A stretch of DNA of 6,739 bases, taken from Mariprofundus sp. Its GTDB lineage: Bacteria > Pseudomonadota > Zetaproteobacteria > Mariprofundales > Mariprofundaceae. The stretch lies in contig JAUZQH010000173.1 of NCBI GenBank assembly GCA_030951065.1, positions 1 to 6,739 of the forward strand, written 5' to 3'. The notes under the pieces are model-generated. The model had not been told where the DNA came from. It saw only the letters and a list, made by a program, of their open reading frames with translations, and ran no database searches. Positions 1 to 6,138 of this stretch are shown one piece after another (the first letter of the stretch is position 1; each line of letters starts with the position of its first letter). The translations under genes and the position numbers were made by a program.

Positions 1-836
1 GCCAGTTCATAACCAATCTGATAACGCGCCTGATAGACGTTGACGCCTTCGAGTGTTGAATCCGGGCGCGCAAAATAGACATATTCAAAGACGCAGAATT
101 TGGGCTTTACAGACTGGAACGGATGCAGGCTTTCCAGCCCGTGTTCATCGATGACGACCATTTCGCCGGGTTCTACGTCGCGCACATACGTGGCGCCGAC
201 CAGATCGAAGGCGCAGGTCTCCGATGCCAGCACCCATGAGTCATCCAGTTTGCCGAGCACCAGCGGACGAATGCCGTGACAATCACGCATGCCGACCAGA
301 CGTTCCTCACCCAGCACCAGCAGGGAAAATCCTCCGGCCAGTTTGCTGACCGCGCCTGCCAGTCGTTCCTTCATGCTGGGAGCCTGGCTTCTGGCGACCA
401 GATGAATGAGTACTTCAGTATCGGATGTGGACTGAAAGATGGATCCTTTTTTCTCCAGTTGTGTACGCAGTTCCGGTGCATTAACAATATTGCCGTTGTG
501 GCACATGGCGATACCGCCATGGGCATATTCATAGGAGAAGGGCTGGCAGTTGCGCAGGCCGGATTCACCCGACGTGGAATAGCGCACATGGCCGATACTG
601 TGCAGCCCGGAGAGTTTTTTGATATCCGATTTTTGAAAAATATCCGCCACCAGCCCCATGCCGCGATGGGTGTAGAAGCTGTGACCGTCCGTGCTGACAA
701 TACCGGCCGATTCCTGCCCGCGATGTTGCTGTGCATATAGGCCGAGATAGGTCAGATTGGCTGCTTCGGTATGGTTGAATACACCGAAAACGCCGCATTC
801 ATCATGGAAGTGATCATAGCTGTCGGAAACAGTCAT
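1..836 (-). CDS. purF: Amidophosphoribosyltransferase PurF, propeptide type (N-terminal 278 residues; C-terminus outside window)
   Basis: This enzyme catalyses the first committed step of de novo purine synthesis: PRPP plus glutamine gives 5-phosphoribosylamine, in the cytoplasm. The visible part is the class II (Ntn) glutamine amidotransferase domain. Cys14 follows Asp12-Glu13 and precedes GVFG, so a 13-residue propeptide would have to be removed to free the catalytic N-terminal cysteine, as in Bacillus subtilis PurF. Other signatures are QHRGQESAG (37-45), HVRYSTSG (83-90), HNGN (113-116), a GIRPL segment (188-192) and EYVYFARPDS (251-260). Cys248 sits where the B. subtilis enzyme has its first iron-sulfur ligand, but E. 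coli PurF also has a cysteine there, and the other ligand positions lie beyond the window. The ATG at 834-836 lies 7 bases after the cvpA stop, with AGGAG (848-852) inside the cvpA 3' end, so the two are probably co-transcribed and translationally coupled. The PRPP-binding phosphoribosyltransferase domain is not in view. Confidence 0.96.
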   Translation of the reverse strand, partial: MTVSDSYDHFHDECGVFGVFNHTEAANLTYLGLYAQQHRGQESAGIVSTDGHSFYTHRGMGLVADIFQKSDIKKLSGLHSIGHVRYSTSGESGLRNCQPFSYEYAHGGIAMCHNGNIVNAPELRTQLEKKGSIFQSTSDTEVLIHLVARSQAPSMKERLAGAVSKLAGGFSLLVLGEERLVGMRDCHGIRPLVLGKLDDSWVLASETCAFDLVGATYVRDVEPGEMVVIDEHGLESLHPFQSVKPKFCVFEYVYFARPDSTLEGVNVYQARYQIGYEL

Positions 837-843
837 ATCGATC

Positions 844-1437
844 TCATCTCCTGTTCGTTTCGAAAATAGATTTTATAGCTTCTTTATCTTTGGCCGGAAT
901 AATGTCCTGCATACGTGTATTGGCACTTTGCGGTGAAGCGTATCTGGCGCCACTTTGTCTGGAAAACGGGTAACCTTGTGGAATCATACCGCCCAGCATG
1001 TTGCCGAGTTCGATGGCATAGGGTGCAAGCAGACTCTTCTTTAGCCAGGGTTCGTTGGGTTTGGTGTAGGATGTATAGACCAGAAAGCAGACGGCAATCA
1101 ATAACATGCCGCGAGCGGCACCGAAAAAGACCCCCAGTGTTCGATCGGTAGCGGTCAGTGCCACGGCATCGACCAGATGGTGAATGATTGCACCGACCAG
1201 TCCTACTAAAATCATGACAATCACGAATACGAGCACAAAGCCGGCAACATCGGCAGCTGTGGGGTTGAGTATCCACTGACTGAGGAAGTCGCCTGTACGG
1301 CCCGATAGTCTGCTGGCAACCAGAAAGGCCGCAATGAGGCCGATCAGCGAAACTATCTCGCGTACAAAACCTCGCCATAGCGATAACACCATCGATAATC
1401 CGACGATAGCTATCAGAATATAATCAACAAAATTCAA
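844..1437 (-). CDS. cvpA: CvpA family inner-membrane protein, TTG start
   Basis: This is a polytopic inner-membrane protein of the CvpA family, named for its need in colicin V production in E. coli; its molecular role is not well defined. With the start chosen here it has 197 residues. Four hydrophobic segments lie near residues 4-21, 27-42, 64-88 and 104-122. Family signatures are RGFVRE (22-27) and the DRTLGVFFGAARG stretch (98-110). The C-terminal tail after about residue 125 is polar and longer than in the 162-residue E. coli protein. No ATG exists before the first membrane segment. A TTG at 1435-1437 gives MNFVDY, which matches the E. coli start MVWIDY, and has GAGG (1444-1447) six bases upstream. 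An in-frame TTG at 1447-1449 would add four residues but has no ribosome-binding site. It directly precedes purF, as in many proteobacteria. Confidence 0.92.
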   Translation of the reverse strand: MNFVDYILIAIVGLSMVLSLWRGFVREIVSLIGLIAAFLVASRLSGRTGDFLSQWILNPTAADVAGFVLVFVIVMILVGLVGAIIHHLVDAVALTATDRTLGVFFGAARGMLLIAVCFLVYTSYTKPNEPWLKKSLLAPYAIELGNMLGGMIPQGYPFSRQSGARYASPQSANTRMQDIIPAKDKEAIKSIFETNRR

Positions 1438-1443
1438 GTCAGC

Positions 1444-1447
1444 CCTC
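1444..1447 (-). promoter_or_regulatory. Ribosome-binding site deciding the cvpA TTG start
   Basis: On the minus strand GAGG lies six bases upstream of the TTG at 1435-1437. This favours that codon over the in-frame TTG at 1447-1449, which overlaps the site and has no purine-rich sequence upstream. Confidence 0.65.
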
Positions 1448-1449
1448 AA

Positions 1450-1571
1450 TCACTGCAGTTAGAATGCTCTGAACATTCAGAGTATTTGTTCGCAAATGCA
1501 AAATTGCGTTTTTTTGCATACTGAAAAACCACACTATTGTTGTTTCTCAGGCCTTTCCAGAATAAAGAAAC
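1450..1571. other. radA-cvpA intergenic region with several overlapping inverted repeats
   Basis: No gene is seen in these 122 bases. Inverted repeats present are CTCTGAA (1467-1473) with TTCAGAG (1476-1482), and ATGCAAAA (1496-1503) with TTTTGCAT (1512-1519). An alternative to the second is CGCAA (1491-1495) with TTGCG (1504-1508). The octamer CTCAGGCC occurs twice in direct orientation, at 1546-1553 and 1571-1578, the second copy spanning the radA stop codon. None of the hairpins is followed by a T-tract on the minus strand, so no intrinsic terminator for radA is evident, and radA, cvpA and purF could be one transcript. No convincing -35/-10 pair for cvpA was found. Confidence 0.5.
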
Positions 1572-2993
1572 TCAGGCCAACAGCTTCTGTGCTGCTTCAG
1601 ATAAATGCCTGATCGCTGTCAGGGCAAGCGATGCTTTTGTCTGGCCGCGCATGTTAACAACGATATTGGCCTTCTGCACCCTCTCATGATTCTCAGTCGG
1701 CAACAGCAGTTTTCCAAAGCCCAGATTGGCAGCCTCTCTGGCTCTGGCTTCGGGCTGTCCGACCGGCCTCACTTCTCCGGTGAGGCCGACTTCTCCGAAC
1801 ACGGCAATATCCTCAGGTATTACTTTGTCCTGATAGGCTGATACCATGGCCAGCAATACAGCCAGGTCGGAGGCCGGTTCGTTGACACGTGCACCGCCGG
1901 CAATATTGATATATACATCATGCTGGGATAGCGGCAATCCGATGCGTCGTTCCAGTATGGCAGTTAACATGGCAACCCGTCCGGTATCGACACCGATAGC
2001 CGAGCGTTTCGGCGTGGCATAGACAGTGGGTGCAATCAGTGCCTGCACTTCGACCAGCAACGGGCGTGTGCCCTCCATGCAGGCCAGCACGACGGAACCG
2101 GGGGTGTCCCGGCAACGCTCGGCCAGGAACAGGCGGGAAGCATCGCGGACACCAATGAGGCCTTTATCGGTCATTTCAAATACGCCGATTTCCCCGGCCG
2201 GCCCGAAACGGTTTTTCACAGCGCGCAGAATACGGTGGGCATGGCCGCGATCACCCTCAAAATATATGACGGCATCGACCATGTGTTCGAGCACGCGCGG
2301 GCCGGCCAGTGCGCCTTCCTTGGTGACGTGACCAACCAGAATCAGTGCATGGCCGTGCTGTTTGGCATTCTGAATCAGGTTGGCGGAGCAATCCCGAACC
2401 TGGGAAACCGTACCCGGAGCACTGGTCAGGCGGTTGCTGACAGTGGTTTGAATGGAGTCAATAATCACGGTGGACGGTTTGATTTTATCAATCGTAGCCA
2501 GTATGGATTCCAGTTCACAGGCGGAGACAAGTAATAAATTCGGATGCAGGGCACCAATGCGTTCACCACGCAAATGCACCTGCTGCACGGATTCCTCGCC
2601 GGTAATGTAAAGTACAGGGGCTGAATATTTGTCTGGGGCCGGTTGATTTTCTGTGGGTTTATCCGCAGCAAGTCTGGCTGCTGCCTGCAGTAGAACGGTG
2701 GATTTTCCAATACCCGGGTCGCCACCGATTAATACAGCAGAACCGGGCACCAGTCCGCCTCCCAGTACCCGGTCCAGCTCATCAATGCGGGTGGATCGCC
2801 GCGGGCTGTCTTCCAGGTTGATGTCCGTGATGGATGATGTGGCCAGTATTTTTCCTTTGCCGGGCGCGCGGGCTGATGCCTGTTCAATAACCTGTTCGGA
2901 AATGGAATTCCAGCCACCGCAATCCGGGCACTGTCCCATCCACTTGCGATGTTCGGCGCCACAGCTCTGGCAAACAAAAAATGATTTAGCCAT
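1572..2993 (-). CDS. radA: DNA repair protein RadA (Sms), RecA-like recombination ATPase
   Basis: RadA/Sms is a cytoplasmic RecA-related ATPase that promotes branch migration and processing of recombination intermediates. The N-terminus has a C4 zinc finger: Cys8, Cys11, Cys22 and Cys25. The Walker A motif GGDPGIGKST is at residues 90-99 and the RadA-specific KNRFG motif at 260-264. The C-terminal part from about 310 onward is the Lon-protease-like domain typical of the family. Length is 473 residues against about 460 in E. coli. The difference falls largely in a proline- and charge-rich insertion at about 111-126, just before the YITGEES strand. The ATG at 2991-2993 is preceded only by a weak AAGG, but it places the zinc finger at the usual distance from the N-terminus. 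The gene is divergent from carA and lies upstream of cvpA on the same strand. Confidence 0.97.
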   Translation of the reverse strand: MAKSFFVCQSCGAEHRKWMGQCPDCGGWNSISEQVIEQASARAPGKGKILATSSITDINLEDSPRRSTRIDELDRVLGGGLVPGSAVLIGGDPGIGKSTVLLQAAARLAADKPTENQPAPDKYSAPVLYITGEESVQQVHLRGERIGALHPNLLLVSACELESILATIDKIKPSTVIIDSIQTTVSNRLTSAPGTVSQVRDCSANLIQNAKQHGHALILVGHVTKEGALAGPRVLEHMVDAVIYFEGDRGHAHRILRAVKNRFGPAGEIGVFEMTDKGLIGVRDASRLFLAERCRDTPGSVVLACMEGTRPLLVEVQALIAPTVYATPKRSAIGVDTGRVAMLTAILERRIGLPLSQHDVYINIAGGARVNEPASDLAVLLAMVSAYQDKVIPEDIAVFGEVGLTGEVRPVGQPEARAREAANLGFGKLLLPTENHERVQKANIVVNMRGQTKASLALTAIRHLSEAAQKLLA

Positions 2994-3253
2994 GCTGTCA
3001 GCCCGGCCTTTTCATGGATCCGGAGAGCTTTGACCCGGAACGTAAATGCATGAAATTATCTATCATTAACATGGCTGTTGATTCACCTGTGTCCTTGAGT
3101 TAATCGGATTGCATGAAGTATTCGGGCCAGTGTAACCGGAAAAGCGTTCCACTCCATCAGAAAATGCCCCGTCGTTGTTGTTTTCTCTTTCAACTCGACT
3201 TTGATGTGTGGATTCCGTACTCTGCGCGGCGTTGAAATGTGAGGTGATCGTAG
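2994..3253. promoter_or_regulatory. Divergent radA/carA promoter region
   Basis: These 260 bases must hold the promoters of radA (leftward) and carA (rightward). For radA, GATAAT on the minus strand (3055-3060) is a fair -10 but has no good -35 partner. For carA, TTGAGT (3095-3100) and TATTCG (3119-3124), 18 bases apart, are a weak candidate pair. The 19 bases at 3052-3070 partly resemble a Fur box and overlap the putative radA -10. A 24-codon open frame at 3164-3235 precedes carA. The individual sites are tentative. Confidence 0.4.
3241..3247 (+). promoter_or_regulatory. carA ribosome-binding site
   Basis: GAGGTGA lies six bases before the ATG at 3254. It decides the start in favour of this codon over the next in-frame ATG at 3266. 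Confidence 0.8.
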
Positions 3254-4381
3254 ATGGCGGATTCGATGACTAGGGCGATACTGGCACTGGCTGATGGACA
3301 GGTTTTTCATGGCGAGGCATTTGGCGCTGTTGGCAATACAGTTGGTGAAGTCTGTTTTAATACATCGATGACCGGTTACCAGGAAATCCTCACCGATCCT
3401 TCCTATACGGATCAGATTATTACATTTACCTATCCCCATATCGGCAATGTCGGTATCAATCGGACTGATATGGAGTCCGATTCGATTTCAGTGCGCGGTT
3501 GCATTGTGCGTGCACCGGCCCGCATTACTTCAAATTATCGGGCTGAAGGTGATCTGGATGTCTGGCTGGCTGATCATGGCGTGGTTGGCATTGCCGGCAT
3601 TGATACTCGGGCACTGGTTCGAAGTCTGCGTGATAACGGTGCCCGGAACGGAGTCATTGCTTCCGATGGTATGTCTGAAGCTGATGCCGTGGCCAAGGCT
3701 CGTGAATGGGTTGGGCTGGACGGGCGTGATCTGGTCGGTCAGGTCAGCTGTGAACATCAGCGGCAGTGGCAGCAGGGAAGCTATGACCTCGACCGCAGTG
3801 ATTATGGGAGTCCTGAATGCGCCAAACATGTGGTCGCATTCGATTTTGGTTGTAAACGCAATATCTTTCGCAAGCTGGCGGATCGTGGTTTAAAGGTGAC
3901 CATTGTTCCGGCATCTGCCTCGGCTGCTGATGTACTGGCCATGAATCCGGATGGTATTTTTCTTTCCAACGGGCCGGGGGATCCGGCCGCTGTCGGTTAT
4001 GCTGTCGAGACGATCCGTGAATTGCTGGATGCGGATACGCCGATATTCGGTATCTGTATGGGGCACCAGCTACTTTCTCAGGCGTTGGGGTTGTCGACAT
4101 TTAAACTCAAATTCGGTCATCGTGGTGGCAATCATCCGGTTAAGGATGAAACCACGGGTAAAATAGAGATCACCAGTCAGAATCATGGTTTCGCCGTAGC
4201 CGATGATTATATTCCGGCACATGTTGAGATTACGCATCGCTCCCTATTTGACGGTACCATTGAAGGCTTACAGGTGAAAGGCAAGCCGATTTTTTCGGTG
4301 CAGTATCACCCCGAAGCCAGTCCCGGTCCACAGGATGCCGACTATCTGTTCGATCGTTTCGCGGGGCTGATGAACGACTAA
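3254..4381 (+). CDS. carA: Carbamoyl-phosphate synthase small (glutaminase) subunit CarA
   Basis: CarA hydrolyses glutamine and passes ammonia to CarB, which makes carbamoyl phosphate for pyrimidine and arginine synthesis in the cytoplasm. The protein has 375 residues, close to the E. coli length. The N-terminal CPSase small-chain domain is recognised by [20 protein letters not shown] (32-51) and YPHIGNVG (60-67). The class I glutamine amidotransferase domain follows, with SNGPGDP (238-244) and the nucleophile Cys268 in GICMGHQ. His352 and Glu354 in YHPEASPGP complete the triad, so all catalytic residues are present. The start at 3254 has a strong ribosome-binding site. carB does not follow: the next gene is on the opposite strand with 30 bases between the two stop codons, so carB must lie elsewhere. 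A 24-codon upstream frame ends 18 bases before the start. Confidence 0.98.
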   Translation: MADSMTRAILALADGQVFHGEAFGAVGNTVGEVCFNTSMTGYQEILTDPSYTDQIITFTYPHIGNVGINRTDMESDSISVRGCIVRAPARITSNYRAEGDLDVWLADHGVVGIAGIDTRALVRSLRDNGARNGVIASDGMSEADAVAKAREWVGLDGRDLVGQVSCEHQRQWQQGSYDLDRSDYGSPECAKHVVAFDFGCKRNIFRKLADRGLKVTIVPASASAADVLAMNPDGIFLSNGPGDPAAVGYAVETIRELLDADTPIFGICMGHQLLSQALGLSTFKLKFGHRGGNHPVKDETTGKIEITSQNHGFAVADDYIPAHVEITHRSLFDGTIEGLQVKGKPIFSVQYHPEASPGPQDADYLFDRFAGLMND

Positions 4382-4402
4382 CTTTATCTATTGCTTCAAG
4401 GG

Positions 4403-4440
4403 GGTATGCTTCTACTCGGCCAAAGCATCCTTTGTTTTTT
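4403..4440 (+). terminator. Probable intrinsic terminator of carA, reaching into the convergent gene
   Basis: ATGCTT (4406-4411) pairs with AAGCAT (4423-4428). Two further G-C pairs (4403-4404 with 4429-4430) form beyond a bulged T. The stem is followed by TTTGTTTTTT (4431-4440). The loop holds the stop codon of the minus-strand gene, so the signal overlaps its last codons. The stem is only moderately stable and its 11-base loop is large. Confidence 0.55.
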
Positions 4441-5152
4441 CTGTGTTTTTCGTGCTGATATGCCGGATATTTTTCCCGTATAGCGCCTGAAATCTGGTTT
4501 CAGGTATGAGTACCGGCATAATAATGCCTGTGGTATTAAGCTGTTTCCATAATGCTTCAGCTGTTGCTTTATCTGTCGGCGGGAAAGTAAAACGTTTGAC
4601 AGGAATCGGAACCGTACGTTGTTGATGACGGTACTTTCTGCCCGTGCTTTCCAGTTTCTTTTGCATGCTTTCAGCATATTTCGCCTGATAGAAACGGCCC
4701 AGCCCAACCAGATAGGCAGCTTTTCCGGTTTTAATCACTGTCGTTTCAATATGATGTTGCTGCCAGAATCTGGCGGCTGCGTGGGCCTGTTTGCTGCTGT
4801 GGAACAGTTCCGCATCATCAAAGGCATGCATGGTTAAATCTTCCCTGCGTTGAATGGTGAGTGGTTCAAGATGCATGGCAGTAAGACGGTTCTCCAGCGC
4901 TGTTATGCCTTCTTTCGAAATCACGCGCCGGGTGACAACTCTCCACAGTTGTGGTCGGGATCGCTGTTCCGGTTGCACGGAGAGCCTGGACTGAAGGTCG
5001 GACGCAGTGTTCGGGCTGTTTGTCTCAGCCGGGTAGGTCGGAAGACTTGCCAGCACGGGCGTTGGGGCTGGTGCAGGCAACGGAGATTGCCAGGACAGCC
5101 ATGCAAGACCAGCCAGTACTGTGGTCAGAATCAGGCGCCAGAGTATTTTCAT
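4412..5152 (-). CDS. Membrane-anchored periplasmic protein with two SPOR-like repeats (unnamed)
   Basis: I do not recognise a named gene. The 246-residue product starts with a signal anchor (residues 1-21, a positively charged start followed by a hydrophobic core). A Pro/Ala-rich and Ser/Thr-rich linker follows to about residue 66. The rest looks like two tandem domains of about 70 residues, 69-140 and 146-216. Each begins with a beta-strand-like segment (RVVTRRV; YLVGLGRFY), then a helix, a second strand-like segment ending in HAF or FTF, a second helix rich in Ala, and a closing strand (IETTVI; IIMPVLI). The second copy fits the SPOR pattern, whose family members bind denuded peptidoglycan at division sites. 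This assignment is by eye. The basic tail is Lys/Thr-rich. The ATG at 5150-5152 is chosen because it begins the signal anchor; it has no clear ribosome-binding site. A longer frame from 5251 would add 33 polar residues and run into the hairpin region. It converges on carA and is divergent from the M50 protease gene. Confidence 0.75.
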   Translation of the reverse strand: MKILWRLILTTVLAGLAWLSWQSPLPAPAPTPVLASLPTYPAETNSPNTASDLQSRLSVQPEQRSRPQLWRVVTRRVISKEGITALENRLTAMHLEPLTIQRREDLTMHAFDDAELFHSSKQAHAAARFWQQHHIETTVIKTGKAAYLVGLGRFYQAKYAESMQKKLESTGRKYRHQQRTVPIPVKRFTFPPTDKATAEALWKQLNTTGIIMPVLIPETRFQALYGKNIRHISTKNTEKTKDALAE

Positions 5153-5478
5153 GTTACCGGAACATGCGTCATGATTACGATCATAGCGAAATACTATACT
5201 ATGGAGATGCTGATTAAAGGCATCCTGCCTGTAATCAGTCCGCAAATGCACAAATGCGATTTTGTATTTGCTTACAAATCAATCACTTGCGTGTTTGATT
5301 TGGCAGCCCGTCCGTGGGCTGCACGGAAGCACTGACACATCAGCGCTTCCCTATCGGGCAGTCACTTTTTAAGGAAACTCTGAAATACAGGAATATCGTT
5401 TGTGTCATTACAGACTATTTATAGTTCTGACAGAAATGGATGGATGAAATCCGGACTGGTTTATGCTTGAGTGCATGC
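5153..5478. other. Divergent non-coding region between the SPOR-like gene and the M50 protease gene
   Basis: No gene is supported in these 326 bases. TATACT (5195-5200) and, on the other strand, TATAGT (5193-5198) are -10-like sequences without good -35 partners. TATAGT (5420-5425) is a possible -10 for the protease gene, with a weak TTGTGT 14 bases upstream. ATGAT (5171-5175) and ATCAT (5180-5184) form a small hairpin 18 bases upstream of the SPOR-like start. Positions 5210-5350 are a run of five stem-loops, listed separately. A further hairpin pairs CAG-ACTAT (5411-5418) with ATAGT and CTG (5421-5429), with one bulged T. Confidence 0.6.
5210..5370. ncRNA. Candidate structured RNA: five consecutive stem-loops
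   Basis: Five hairpins follow one another. H0 pairs 5210-5216 with 5232-5238 (7 bp), then an A-G mismatch, then 5218-5221 with 5227-5230. H1 pairs GCAAAT (5242-5247) with ATTTGC (5266-5271), then ACAAA (5250-5254) with TTTGT (5261-5265). H2 pairs 5275-5282 with 5295-5302 (8 bp), then a T-T mismatch, then CAC (5284-5286) with GTG (5291-5293) closing a TTGC loop. H3 pairs GCAGCCC (5303-5309) with GGGCTGC (5316-5322). H4 pairs GGAAGC (5325-5330) with GCTTCC (5345-5350), then CTG (5332-5334) with CAG (5341-5343). A five-T run ends at 5370. The strand is unknown: it could be the leader of the protease gene, the leader of the SPOR-like gene, or an independent transcript. No known RNA family was recognised. 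The pairings are read directly from the sequence; the RNA function is inferred. Confidence 0.4.
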
Positions 5479-6138
5479 ATGAATATTGATGCGATCATGC
5501 AGGGAATCAGTACCTGGGCGTTGCCTGTGCTGTTTGCTATTGTGCTGCATGAAGTGGCCCATGGCTGGGTGGCGGACAGACTGGGTGATAACACAGCCCG
5601 TTTTATGGGCCGGCTAACACTGAATCCAATCAAACATATTGATCCGATCGGCACTGTTTTGATTCCTGTGCTGCTGCTGGTTGTCGGTTCACCCTTCCTG
5701 TTCGGTTATGCCAAACCGGTTCCGATTAATTTTCGTAAACTGAGGAATCCCAAACGTGATATGATCTGGGTGGCTTTGGCCGGACCCGTGACCAATCTTT
5801 TGCTGGCTCTCATTTCCACGCTTCTACTTGCCGTTACAGTGAATATGCCGGGGTCGATGGAATGGGTTGCCCAGCCATTGGCGTTGATGTGTCAGGCATC
5901 GATTATTATCAATGTCGTGCTTTGTATCTTTAATCTTTTGCCGCTGCCACCACTGGATGGAGGGCGTGTCGCGGTCGGTTTGTTGCCGGGGCCGATGGCC
6001 TATCAGCTTTCCCGTCTTGAGCCGTTCGGGTTTCTGATCATTATTCTGTTGCTGGTTTCCGGTGTGTTACAATCAGTCATCGGTCCGTTGATTATGGGTA
6101 GCGCCGGCGTCCTGATTAATCTCGCTTTGCTGCAATAG
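5479..6138 (+). CDS. Site-2 protease family (M50) intramembrane zinc metalloprotease
   Basis: This is a polytopic membrane protease of the M50 (S2P/SpoIVFB-like) family, which cleaves membrane-embedded substrates; the substrate here is unknown. The zinc-binding HEVAH is at residues 24-28 (catalytic Glu25) in the first membrane segment. The second active-site motif NLLPLPPLDGGR is at 152-163, with Asp160 as the third zinc ligand. Further family features are GRLTLNPIKHIDPIGT (44-59) and the GYAKPVP turn (76-82). No PDZ domain is present, so this is the compact type and not RseP. With Met at 5479 the protein has 219 residues, and MNIDAIMQGISTWALPVLFA fits the family start, with GAG (5468-5470) eight bases upstream. 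An in-frame ATG at 5440 would add 13 residues lacking family likeness and has no better ribosome-binding site. It stands alone on its strand, behind a long divergent region rich in stem-loops. Confidence 0.92.
   Translation: MNIDAIMQGISTWALPVLFAIVLHEVAHGWVADRLGDNTARFMGRLTLNPIKHIDPIGTVLIPVLLLVVGSPFLFGYAKPVPINFRKLRNPKRDMIWVALAGPVTNLLLALISTLLLAVTVNMPGSMEWVAQPLALMCQASIIINVVLCIFNLLPLPPLDGGRVAVGLLPGPMAYQLSRLEPFGFLIIILLLVSGVLQSVIGPLIMGSAGVLINLALLQ

Noticed and set aside
276..740. Plus-strand open frame of 154 codons
   Set aside because: It is antisense to purF, which is recognised by family motifs throughout; the frame is a by-product of purF codon use.
1491..1515. Terminator-like CGCAA/TTGCG hairpin followed by seven T on the plus strand
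   Set aside because: The flanking genes both run on the minus strand, the stem has only five pairs, and it overlaps a longer alternative inverted repeat. There is no plus-strand transcript for it to end.
2998..3015. Five-codon minus-strand mini-frame just upstream of the radA start
   Set aside because: It is too short to support, has no ribosome-binding site of its own, and ends a few bases before radA by what may be chance.
3083..3439. Minus-strand open frame of 118 codons across the carA start
   Set aside because: It overlaps a clear carA coding sequence, shows no domain features, and fits a shadow frame.
5241..5250. CGCAAATGCA shared with 1491-1500, possibly a dispersed intergenic repeat
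   Set aside because: A 10-base match is expected by chance many times over in a window of this size, and the flanks align only loosely.
5153..5251. N-terminal extension of the SPOR-like gene to an ATG at 5251
   Set aside because: The extra 33 residues are polar and would bury the signal anchor. They overlap the stem-loop region; the start at 5152 gives a proper signal anchor.
5440..5478. Upstream in-frame ATG of the M50 protease gene
   Set aside because: It would add 13 residues with no family likeness and has no better ribosome-binding site than the ATG at 5479.
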